In this document: piece by piece, positions 1 to 5,728 of the stretch
Position numbering within the stretch: position 1 is the first letter of the stretch
Layout: the number at the start of each line of letters is the position of its first letter
From: Frankiaceae bacterium
Lineage (GTDB): Bacteria > Actinomycetota > Actinomycetes > Mycobacteriales > SCTD01
Direction of reading: 5' to 3'
Length of the DNA: 11,597 nucleotides
NCBI GenBank assembly: GCA_947479995.1
Contig: CANKBT010000073.1
Span: forward strand, 1-11,597
The notes under the pieces: model-generated
What the model saw: only the letters and a program-made list of their open reading frames with translations
What the model was told of the DNA's origin: nothing
The model's database searches: none
Program-made: the position numbers and the translations under genes

Positions 1-501
1 GACGGCCGGCGCCAGGCGATCCACTTCCAGGAGTGGTGGGTGCGCCACCGCGCCGCGCTGCCCGCCGAGGCCTTCGTCTACGTCGGCGCCGAGACCGCCA
101 CCCCCGGCCCGGGCGTGCTCGACGCGATCACGGGCGCCGACCTCGTGCTGCTGCCGCCGTCGAACCCGGTGGTGAGCATCGGCACCGTGCTGCAGCTGCC
201 CGGCGTGCGCGACGCGCTGGCCGCGCAGCGCGTGGTCGGCGTCTCCCCCGTCATCGGCGGGGCGCCGGTGCGCGGCATGGCCGACCGCTGCCTGTCGGCC
301 ATCGGCGTGGAGACGACCGCCGAGGCCGTCGGCAGGCACTACGGCGCCGACCTGCTCGACGGCTGGCTCGTCGCCGAGCAGGACGCCGGCGCGAACGTGC
401 CGGGCGTCGAGGTGCGCGCGGTGCCGCTGCTCATGACGGACGTCGACGCGAGCGCCGCGATGGCGCGCGCCGCGGTCGCGCTGGCCGACGAGCTCGGGTG
501 A
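1..501 (+). CDS. fbiA: FbiA/CofD, F420 precursor transferase (C-terminal half, 5' end outside window)
   Basis: The reading frame is open from base 1, so this is the last 166 residues of a protein that is usually about 320-330 residues long. The family (CofD/FbiA) transfers a phospholactyl or phosphoenolpyruvyl group onto the deazaflavin FO in the cytoplasm, giving (dehydro-)F420-0. Visible family signatures are the HFQEWWVR segment near residues 9-16, the SNPVVSIGTVLQLPG segment around residues 54-68 and VSPVIGGAPVRGMADR around residues 81-96. The stop TGA at 499-501 overlaps the GTG start of the next gene by 4 bases, the usual sign of translational coupling with fbiB. Identity is secure from the motifs and from the fbiB neighbour. 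In actinobacteria the donor is thought to be made from phosphoenolpyruvate; the sequence here does not decide the donor. Confidence 0.95.
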   Translation, partial: DGRRQAIHFQEWWVRHRAALPAEAFVYVGAETATPGPGVLDAITGADLVLLPPSNPVVSIGTVLQLPGVRDALAAQRVVGVSPVIGGAPVRGMADRCLSAIGVETTAEAVGRHYGADLLDGWLVAEQDAGANVPGVEVRAVPLLMTDVDASAAMARAAVALADELG

Positions 502-1796
502 GCGGCTACGCCGTCCTGCCGGTCCCCGGGCTGCCCGAGGTGCGGCCCGGCGACGACGTCGCCGCGCTCGTCGCCGGTGCGGTGGCGCTGCAGGACGGCG
601 ACGTCGTCGTCGTGACGAGCAAGCTCGTCTCCAAGGCCGAGGGCCGGCTGGTGCCCGTGCCGCCCGGTGCCGACCGCGAGCAGGTGCGCCTCGCGGCGGT
701 CGACGCCGAGACCGTGCGGGTCGTCGCGCGCCGCGGCACGACGACCATCGCGCAGGACCGCAACGGCCTGGTGCTCGCCGCCGCGGGCGTCGACGCGAGC
801 AACGTCCGCCCCGACGAGGTGGCCCTGCTCCCCCTCGACCCCGACGCCTCGGCGCGCGGGCTGCGCGACCGGCTCGCCGCCCTCACCGGTGCGCGGGTCG
901 CCGTCGTCGTCAGCGACACCATGGGCCGCGCCTGGCGCGTCGGGCAGGTCGACCAGGCCATCGGCGCGGCCGGGCTCGCCCCCGTGCGCGACAGCCGCGG
1001 CACCGTCGACACGCACGGGCACGTCCTCGAGGTCACCGAGATCGCGGTGGCCGACGAGCTGGCCGCCGCCGCGGAGCTCGTCAAGGGCAAGGCCGAGGGG
1101 GTGCCGGTCGCCGTCGTGCGCGGCCTCGACCTGCCCGACGACGGCCGCGGGGCCGCCGCGCTCGTGCGCCCCGCCGCGCAGGACTGGTTCTCGCTCGGCA
1201 CGGCCGAGGCGCGCCGCACCGCGGTCGCCGCCCGACGCACCGTCCGCTCCTTCACCGCCGCGCCGGTCGACCCGCTGGCCGTGCGCCGCGCGGTCGAGGC
1301 GGCCGTCACCGCGCCCGCCCCGCACCACACGGTGCCGTGGCGCTTCGTGCTGCTCGCCGAGCGCCGCGAGGCGCTGCTCGACGCCATGGCCGCGCAGTGG
1401 CGCGAGGACCTCGCCCGCGACGGCTTCACCCCCGAGCAGGTGGAGCGGCGGCTGCGCCGCGGCGACGTGCTGCGCCGGGCCCCCGTCGTCGTGCTGCCGT
1501 TCCTCGTCCGCGACGGCGCCCACGCCTACCCCGACGCGCGGCGCGCCTCCGCCGAGGAGCGGCTGTTCGTCGTCTCCGGCGGCGCGGCCGTGGAGAACCT
1601 GCTCGTGCAGCTCGCCGCCGAGGGCCTGGGCAGCGCCTGGGTCAGCTCGACGGCGTTCTGCCCCGACGTCGTCCGCGAGGTGCTCGACCTGCCCGGCGAC
1701 TGGGAGCCCCTCGGCGCCGTCGCCGTCGGGCACGCGGACGGCGAGCCCGGACCCCGGCCGCCGCGCGACCTGGACGGGCTGCTGCTCGAGCGCTGA
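498..1796 (+). CDS. fbiB: FbiB, bifunctional F420:L-glutamate ligase / FMN reductase-fold protein
   Basis: The protein has 432 residues, close to the roughly 450 of mycobacterial FbiB. The N-terminal part (about residues 8-235) is a CofE-type gamma-glutamyl ligase: TSKLVSKAEGR at 40-50, GVDASNV at 97-103 and VSDTMGRAWRVGQ at 138-150. The C-terminal part (about 243-425) is a nitroreductase-fold domain starting at ARRTVRSF, with a late VENLLVQLAAEGLGSAWVSS stretch typical of that fold. In the known family the N domain adds the glutamate tail to F420-0, and the C domain binds FMN and reduces dehydro-F420-0. GTG at 498 was chosen because it sits in the four-base GTGA overlap with the fbiA stop; the frame runs open further upstream only as a shadow inside fbiA. 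No clear Shine-Dalgarno is seen, which fits coupled translation. Both domains look intact. Confidence 0.96.
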   Translation: MSGYAVLPVPGLPEVRPGDDVAALVAGAVALQDGDVVVVTSKLVSKAEGRLVPVPPGADREQVRLAAVDAETVRVVARRGTTTIAQDRNGLVLAAAGVDASNVRPDEVALLPLDPDASARGLRDRLAALTGARVAVVVSDTMGRAWRVGQVDQAIGAAGLAPVRDSRGTVDTHGHVLEVTEIAVADELAAAAELVKGKAEGVPVAVVRGLDLPDDGRGAAALVRPAAQDWFSLGTAEARRTAVAARRTVRSFTAAPVDPLAVRRAVEAAVTAPAPHHTVPWRFVLLAERREALLDAMAAQWREDLARDGFTPEQVERRLRRGDVLRRAPVVVLPFLVRDGAHAYPDARRASAEERLFVVSGGAAVENLLVQLAAEGLGSAWVSSTAFCPDVVREVLDLPGDWEPLGAVAVGHADGEPGPRPPRDLDGLLLER

Positions 1797-1806
1797 GCCC
1801 GCCGCG

Positions 1807-2111
1807 GCGCTTGCGTCTGCCGGGTGCAGGGGCTCACGCGACGCGTCGGGCAGACGTCCCGCGGACGGGCGGGCGGCCGCCGCGGCGCTTGCGTCTGCTG
1901 CGCGCGGGGGCTCACGCGACGCGTCGGGCAGACGTCCCGCGGGCGACGGCGGGCGGCGGGCGGGCGGGCGCGCTTGCGTCTGCTGGGCGCGGGGGCTCAC
2001 GCGACGCGTCGGGCAGACGTCCCGCGGGACGGGCGGGCGGCGGGCGGGCGGGCGCGCTGGCGTCTGCTGGGCGCGGGGGCTCAGGCGACGCGTCGGGCAG
2101 ACGTCCCGCCG
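1807..2111. repeat. Four direct copies of a 58-bp intergenic repeat with internal inverted repeats
   Basis: The gap 1797-2151 between fbiB and the convergent 76-codon gene contains four copies at 1807-1864, 1885-1942, 1970-2027 and 2054-2111. Copies 2 and 3 differ at one base; copies 1 and 4 each differ from copy 3 at three bases. Spacers are 20, 27 and 26 bp. Each copy carries the arms CGTCTGC (unit positions 8-14) and GCAGACG (44-50), a 7-bp potential stem with a 29-base loop; in copy 1 the arms extend to 8 bp. Just before the second arm lies the perfect 10-bp palindrome CGACGCGTCG, and just after it GACGTC. Frames open across the array read only as repeated Arg/Pro-rich peptide, so I treat it as non-coding. 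It could act as a transcription stop for both convergent genes, be a protein-binding array, or be a minisatellite. The copy count and structure are seen directly; function is inference. Confidence 0.93.
2031..2052 (+). other. G-quadruplex-capable spacer between repeat copies 3 and 4
   Basis: Five GGG runs (2031-2033, 2035-2037, 2042-2044, 2046-2048, 2050-2052) lie within 22 bases with loops of 1-4 bases, satisfying the usual four-run G-quadruplex rule on the plus strand. The spacer before copy 3 (1951-1969) has a similar set of GGG runs. In DNA this GC-rich such motifs arise by chance more often, so the structural call is tentative. Confidence 0.45.
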
Positions 2112-2151
2112 GGACGGATGGGGCGGACGGGCGGGCGGCGGCGGCGGGCGG

Positions 2152-2382
2152 CTAGAGGAGCGGGCGGGCGTCGGGGCGGGGGACGTCGAGGTCGAGGTCG
2201 ACCGCCCGGCTGGTGGTCGCCCGGCGGATCTGCTGCTGCAGGCGCATGCCGGCGACGGCCTTGGCCTCCGCGAGGTCGACGACGGTGCGGGGGTCGGCGA
2301 CGTCCGCGGCGTCGGCGAGCGCGCGGCCCGCGTCGACGTAGTCGCGCATGGCGGCCAGCAGGCGGGGCTCGTCGAGGTCCAT
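2152..2382 (-). CDS. Hypothetical 76-residue protein
   Basis: I do not recognise a named family. The ATG at 2382 gives an acidic, mostly helical 76-residue protein starting MDLDEPRLLAAMRDYVDAGR, rich in Ala, Asp and Arg, with a helical middle segment DLAEAKAVAGMRLQQQIRR (about residues 36-54) and a Pro/Asp tail. Every sense codon ends in G or C, as in the neighbouring genes, which supports a real coding region. There is no signal peptide, membrane segment or cysteine. It lies 62 bases downstream of the kinase stop on the same strand, so it may be the last gene of that transcript, and its stop is followed by the 58-bp repeat array. No good Shine-Dalgarno precedes the ATG. It is probably a small cytoplasmic protein. 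Confidence 0.65.
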   Translation of the reverse strand: MDLDEPRLLAAMRDYVDAGRALADAADVADPRTVVDLAEAKAVAGMRLQQQIRRATTSRAVDLDLDVPRPDARPLL

Positions 2383-2425
2383 GGCGGGAGTCTGCCCGGC
2401 TTGTCCGGTTCGTGCCAGCGGTGGT

Positions 2426-2445
2426 GCGGCGCCCGGGCCCGCCGC
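2426..2445 (-). terminator. Possible weak hairpin at the kinase stop codon
   Basis: GCGGCG at 2426-2431 and CGCCGC at 2440-2445 form a 6-bp GC stem around an 8-base loop that itself contains GCCCGGGC. The hairpin touches the last base of the kinase stop codon. There is no U-tract. It may slow or partly end transcription before the 76-codon gene, but in this base composition it could be chance. Confidence 0.25.
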
Positions 2446-4271
2446 TACGGCGCCTCGGCCAGCGGCCACCAGGCGGCGGCCGACGCGCCGGCGACCGCGA
2501 GCAGCCCCAGCGCGACGCCGGCCGCGCCGAGCGCGACGAGCAGGGCGGTGCCGGGCGGCAGACCGGTCGCCGCGCGCCGCAGCAGCAGCCGGCTGGGCCG
2601 CCAGCGCCGCGGCACGAGCAGCAGCACGACGGCGACGACCAGCGCGCCCGCGGCGGCGACGGCCTCGGGCTCCGGGGAGGCGGCCGTGCCGTCGAGCAGG
2701 AGCGCCAGCGGCACGGCGACGGCCAGCGCGAGCGGCAGCGCGAGCAGCAGGTCGAGGGCGGCGCGCACGAGGTGCCACGGCAGCGCGACCGTCGTGACCA
2801 GCCCGTCGGAGCGCCGGGCGCCGCGGCGGTCGTGCCGCAGCGCCCGCGCCGCCCGCGCCCGGCCGGCCGTCTGCACGACGAGCAGCCCGGCGAGCGCGGC
2901 GGCGGCGACGGCCAGGGGCGCGCTGAGCGCCGCGGCGCCGAGCACGGCCAGCGCGACCGCGGCGAGCAGCAGCCACTGCCACGTGCGGCGCGGCCCCTCG
3001 GGCTCGGGCGGCGGTCCCCACGGGTCGTCGTCGTGGGGGCGGTACGGGACCGAGCCCGGCTCGCGCGCGGGCGCCGGCTCAGCGTCGTAGGGCGTCCCGG
3101 CCGGCGCGACCGGGTGGTCGGGGCGTCGGGGCGGCGGCGCGACGGGCAGTGCGGCGGTCGCCGCGGCGTCGAGGCGCGTCGTCCGCGCGGGCGCCCCGGC
3201 CGCGACCGGGAGCGCGTCGGTCGGGCCGTCGAGCCGGGCGGCGGCCGGGTGCGCTGCCGGCCGCGGGGCGTCCAGCCGAGTCGTCTCCGGCCTGGTCGTC
3301 TCCAGCCGGGTCGTCTCCAGCCGGGTCGTCTCGGGCGGCCCCGCGGCGCCGGCGCTGCCGAGGGCCCCCTCGAGCACCTCCGGCGCCTGCGGGCCGAGCA
3401 GCGCGGTGAGCGCCGGCGCGCCGGTCGGCAGCCCGGTGCGCACGGGGCCCGACGTCGGCTGCGGGCCGGGCAGGGCCGCGAGCGCGGCGCCCAGCTCCTT
3501 GGGCCGCGGCCGCCGCGCCGGGTCCTTGTCGAGCGCGGCGCCGACGAGCGGCCGCAGGGCGCGCGGCACGCCGTCGAGGTCGGGCGCCTCGTGCACGACG
3601 CGGTAGAGCACGGCGTCGGGCCGGCCGGTGCCGTACGGCGGGCGGCCGGTGGCGGCGTAGGCGACGACGGCGCCCCAGGCGTGGACGTCGACGGCGGGCG
3701 TCGTGGCGTGGCCGAGCACCTGCTCGGGGGCGAGGTAGCCGGCGGTGCCGAGCAGCACGCCGGTGCGCGTCAGCCCGGTGACGTCGGTGACGACCGCGAG
3801 CCCGAGGTCGATGACCTGCGGCTCGCCGTCGACCATGAGCACGTTGCCGGGGGTGAGGTCGCGGTGCACGACGCCCGCGCGGTGCAGCGCGTGCAGCCCC
3901 TCGGCGAGGCCGTCGGCCAGCCGGCGCACGCCCGGCTCGTCGAGCGGCCCGCCGCCGTCGACCTCCTCGTCGAGCCGCCGCCCCGGCACGAAGCGCGTGA
4001 CGATCCACGGCGTCTCGGCCTCGACGTCGCCGCCGAGCACGTCGACGAGGTGCGCGCCGCGCACCCGCTGCAGCGCCTCGAGCTCGCGCCGGAAGCGCTG
4101 CCGCCCGTCGAGGTCGGCCGGGCCCTCGCGCAGCACCTTGACCGCGACCGCGCGCTCGTCGTCGCCGAGCCCGAGGAACACCGTGCCCATGCCGCCCTGC
4201 CCGAGCCGGCCGAGCAGCCGGTACGGCCCGAGGGCGCCCGGGTCGCCAAGCAGCAGCGGGGTGAGCGGCAC
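2445..4271 (-). CDS. Membrane-anchored Ser/Thr protein kinase (Hanks type, PknB-like)
   Basis: This 608-residue protein phosphorylates Ser/Thr on partner proteins and probably on itself. The kinase domain spans about residues 17-268: glycine loop GQGGMG (24-29), ATP-site lysine VAVK (Lys45), catalytic loop HRDLTPGN (136-143), metal-binding DLG (155-157), and APE (181-183). Thr140 replaces the common Lys in HRDLKPxN, and DLG replaces DFG; the catalytic Asp, Asn and Lys remain, so activity is expected. A Pro/Ala/Thr-rich linker (about 270-428) carries tandem ETTRL repeats. About five hydrophobic helices follow (near 431-450, 451-467, 503-527, 536-554, 574-599), so there is a multi-pass membrane part rather than PASTA repeats. 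GTG at 4271 puts a short leader before the GPYRLLGRLG domain start, as is usual. It starts 9 bases after the DNA glycosylase stop, so the two are probably cotranscribed. Its sensory input is unknown. Confidence 0.92.
   Translation of the reverse strand: MPLTPLLLGDPGALGPYRLLGRLGQGGMGTVFLGLGDDERAVAVKVLREGPADLDGRQRFRRELEALQRVRGAHLVDVLGGDVEAETPWIVTRFVPGRRLDEEVDGGGPLDEPGVRRLADGLAEGLHALHRAGVVHRDLTPGNVLMVDGEPQVIDLGLAVVTDVTGLTRTGVLLGTAGYLAPEQVLGHATTPAVDVHAWGAVVAYAATGRPPYGTGRPDAVLYRVVHEAPDLDGVPRALRPLVGAALDKDPARRPRPKELGAALAALPGPQPTSGPVRTGLPTGAPALTALLGPQAPEVLEGALGSAGAAGPPETTRLETTRLETTRPETTRLDAPRPAAHPAAARLDGPTDALPVAAGAPARTTRLDAAATAALPVAPPPRRPDHPVAPAGTPYDAEPAPAREPGSVPYRPHDDDPWGPPPEPEGPRRTWQWLLLAAVALAVLGAAALSAPLAVAAAALAGLLVVQTAGRARAARALRHDRRGARRSDGLVTTVALPWHLVRAALDLLLALPLALAVAVPLALLLDGTAASPEPEAVAAAGALVVAVVLLLVPRRWRPSRLLLRRAATGLPPGTALLVALGAAGVALGLLAVAGASAAAWWPLAEAP
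3270..3332 (-). repeat. 15-bp tandem repeat encoding four ETTR(L/P) units in the kinase linker
   Basis: A near-perfect 15-bp unit (plus-strand form GTCGTCTCCAGCCGG) is repeated in frame and encodes residues 314-334 of the kinase as three ETTRL and one ETTRP unit. A fifth TTRLD occurs separately at residues 364-368 (3168-3182). Each TTRL has Leu at Thr+3, matching the general FHA-domain preference for pThr-x-x-(hydrophobic or Asp). The repeat is seen directly; phosphorylation and FHA binding are inference. Confidence 0.85.
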
Positions 4272-4280
4272 GGCCCGACG

Positions 4281-5201
4281 CTAGTGCGCCCGGTGGTCCT
4301 GCACGGTCATCCGCGGCCCGAAGCGCGGCTTGGCGACGCCGCTGCACTCGAGCAGCCGCACGACGCGGTAGCGGTGCGGCCGCCACGGCGCGAGCAGCTC
4401 GACCATCTCGTCGTCGTCGACGGGGCGGCCGAACAGCGACCACCCGACGTACGCCGCCAGGTGGTAGTCGCCGACCGACAGCGCGTCGGTGTCGCCGAGG
4501 GCCCGCTGGGCGATCTCGGCGACCGTCCAGGCGCCGATGCCCGGCAGCGCCGACAGCCGGCGGGCGGCGTCGTCGGGCGCCATGCCGACGGCCTCCTCCA
4601 GGCGGGCGGCGTAGCGCATGGCCTCGCAGACGGTCCGCGACCGCTTGGGGTCGACGCCCGCGCGGTGCCACTCCCAGCTCGGGACGCGCCGCCAGGTCTC
4701 GGCCGACGGCGGCGCGACCATGCCCTCGGGGGCCGGCCCGGGCGCCGGGCTGCCGAAGCGCCGGACCAGCACGCGGAACGCCGCGAACGCCTCCTTGCCC
4801 GTGACCTTCTGCTCGATCACCGACGGCACGAGCGCCTCGACCACCCGGCCGGTGCGCGGCACGCGCAGGCCGGGGTGGCGGGCGTGCGCCTCGGCGAGCA
4901 GCGGGTGCCGCGGCTCGAAGCCGTCGGCGGTGTCGCGGCCGCCGAGCAGGTCGGGCGCCGAGGCGACGACCTCCTGCGCCTGCGGCCCCCAGGCCTCGAC
5001 GAGCACCTCCTGCGGCCCGCGCTGCAGCACGCGGTACGTCGCGCCGACGACCGTCCGCCACACGGCGCCGTCGTCGGCGACGCGGTAGGTCGGGTCGCCG
5101 CGGCCGCGCCGCAGCGGGCTGAGCGTGCGCCGCACGTCGACGACCGCCTGCGGTCGCCACGTGGTGCAGGCGTCGGGGGTCACGGCTCCACTGTGCCGCA
5201 C
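4281..5201 (-). CDS. DNA-3-methyladenine glycosylase II-like (AlkA/HhH-GPD family)
   Basis: The 306-residue product belongs to the helix-hairpin-helix DNA glycosylases, which remove alkylated bases in base-excision repair. Visible features are IEQKVTGKEA (129-138), typical of the AlkA-like group; the hairpin LPGIGAWTVAEIAQRALG (219-236); and the catalytic aspartate region LSVGDYHLAAYVG (241-253) with Asp245. The C-terminus lacks a four-cysteine iron-sulfur cluster, which argues against EndoIII/MutY. The GTG at 5201 is the first start; a second in-frame GTG at 5183 (residue 7) is equally plausible, because the first overlaps a strong hairpin and neither has a well-spaced Shine-Dalgarno. It is followed after 9 bases by the kinase gene and preceded by the DUF4190-like gene, all on the minus strand. 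The family is clear; the exact substrate range is not. Confidence 0.9.
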   Translation of the reverse strand: MRHSGAVTPDACTTWRPQAVVDVRRTLSPLRRGRGDPTYRVADDGAVWRTVVGATYRVLQRGPQEVLVEAWGPQAQEVVASAPDLLGGRDTADGFEPRHPLLAEAHARHPGLRVPRTGRVVEALVPSVIEQKVTGKEAFAAFRVLVRRFGSPAPGPAPEGMVAPPSAETWRRVPSWEWHRAGVDPKRSRTVCEAMRYAARLEEAVGMAPDDAARRLSALPGIGAWTVAEIAQRALGDTDALSVGDYHLAAYVGWSLFGRPVDDDEMVELLAPWRPHRYRVVRLLECSGVAKPRFGPRMTVQDHRAH

Positions 5202-5219
5202 CCCCCGGACGCCGGGGGG
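5201..5219 (-). terminator. Perfect 8-bp GC hairpin between the DUF4190-like gene and the glycosylase
   Basis: CCCCCCGG (5201-5208) and CCGGGGGG (5212-5219) pair perfectly around a 3-base loop, 8 bases downstream of the DUF4190-like stop codon (5228-5230). There is no U-tract, as is common for actinobacterial hairpin stops. Its last base is also the first base of the GTG start at 5201, so it may act as terminator, attenuator or translation block for the glycosylase-kinase genes. Confidence 0.5.
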
Positions 5220-5227
5220 CGGAGCGG

Positions 5228-5653
5228 CTAGTCCAGGCCGTCCTCGGCCGACTCCTGGAACTCGCGCTCGCAGGCGTCGAGCCGGCCCTGGTCCTGGCCG
5301 GCCGACTCCACGCAGTCGCGGAACTGCTGGCCCTCGTCGCTGGTGAGCACGAAGCCGACGGTGGCGGCGACGGCGGCGGCGACGAGCAGGCTGACGACGC
5401 CGAGCACGATGCCTGCGGTGGCCAGCCCCTTGCCGTCGCCGGTGCCCTTCCTCACCCGGCCGCGCGCGAGCACGCCGAGCACGATGGCGGCGATGCCGAG
5501 CACGACGCCGCCGACGATCGTCCAGCTGGTCACGAGGGCGAGCACGCCGACGACCAGCGCGGCGAGCGCGAGGCCCTTGCTCCGGTGGTGGCCGGGCGCG
5601 CCGTACGGCGGGGCGGCGGGCGGCGGGGTGCGCGGGTCGTGGGGACCGGTCAC
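5228..5653 (-). CDS. Small DUF4190-like membrane protein
   Basis: The 141-residue product begins with a Pro/Gly-rich cytoplasmic-type stretch (PPPAAPPYGAPG) and then has hydrophobic segments at about 27-44, 45-63 and 75-103. The first two are close together and separated from the third by a short basic loop, RGRVRKGTGDGKG. This pattern (Pro-rich leader, then a 'GLALAALVVGVLAL...GIAAIVLGVLARGR...GLATAGIVLGVVS' hydrophobic repeat) matches actinobacterial DUF4190 proteins. The acidic tail holds two cysteines, Cys114 and Cys128, which could form a disulfide if outside the cell. GTG at 5653 was chosen because AGGAG lies 6 bases upstream. The function of the family is unknown to me. It is upstream of the glycosylase and kinase genes but separated from them by a strong hairpin. 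Confidence 0.8.
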   Translation of the reverse strand: MTGPHDPRTPPPAAPPYGAPGHHRSKGLALAALVVGVLALVTSWTIVGGVVLGIAAIVLGVLARGRVRKGTGDGKGLATAGIVLGVVSLLVAAAVAATVGFVLTSDEGQQFRDCVESAGQDQGRLDACEREFQESAEDGLD

Positions 5654-5659
5654 GGGGGG

Positions 5660-5684
5660 CTCCTGGCGTCGGCCACGCGCCAGG
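5660..5684 (-). promoter_or_regulatory. Ribosome binding site of the DUF4190-like gene, partly inside a hairpin
   Basis: On the minus strand CCTGGCG (5684-5678) and CGCCAGG (5668-5662) form a 7-bp stem with a 9-base loop. The Shine-Dalgarno AGGAG (5664-5660) shares its AGG with the second arm, and the GTG start lies 6 bases further on. Folding would mask part of the ribosome site. The match is seen; regulation is a guess. Confidence 0.4.
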
Positions 5685-5711
5685 TGCGCGGGTCCCGCTG
5701 CCCGTACCCCG

Positions 5712-5728
5712 CTGAGCGCGACGCTCAG
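5712..5728 (-). terminator. Hairpin overlapping the manC stop codon
   Basis: CTGAGCG (5712-5718) and CGCTCAG (5722-5728) form a perfect 7-bp stem with a 3-base loop, and the TGA stop of manC (5727-5725) lies inside it. No U-tract follows. It may end or reduce the manC transcript before the DUF4190-like gene. Confidence 0.45.

Noticed and set aside
339..2000. A 553-codon minus-strand frame opposite fbiA/fbiB that includes repeated LPDASREP-type peptides.
   Set aside because: The peptide repeats are only the translation of the 58-bp DNA repeat, and the rest is the antisense of fbiB.
1807..2111. A CRISPR array.
   Set aside because: Repeats are 58 bp, longer than CRISPR repeats, and the spacers are nearly the same G-rich sequence rather than unique; no cas gene is nearby.
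2387..2400. A GTCTGCCCG stretch resembling a fragment of the 58-bp repeat in reverse.
   Set aside because: Only nine bases match and no other part of the unit is present, so chance is enough.
667..3090. An 807-codon plus-strand open frame overlapping fbiB, the repeat array and the antisense of the kinase.
   Set aside because: The fbiB frame holds both expected domains here; this alternative reads as Ser/Arg/Pro-rich shadow.
1824..5231. A very long plus-strand open frame (over 1100 codons) running across the repeat array and antisense to the kinase and glycosylase genes.
   Set aside because: Its translation is Arg/Gly/Pro-rich low-complexity sequence with no domain, and it lies opposite genes with clear family motifs; long stop-free shadows are normal at this GC content.
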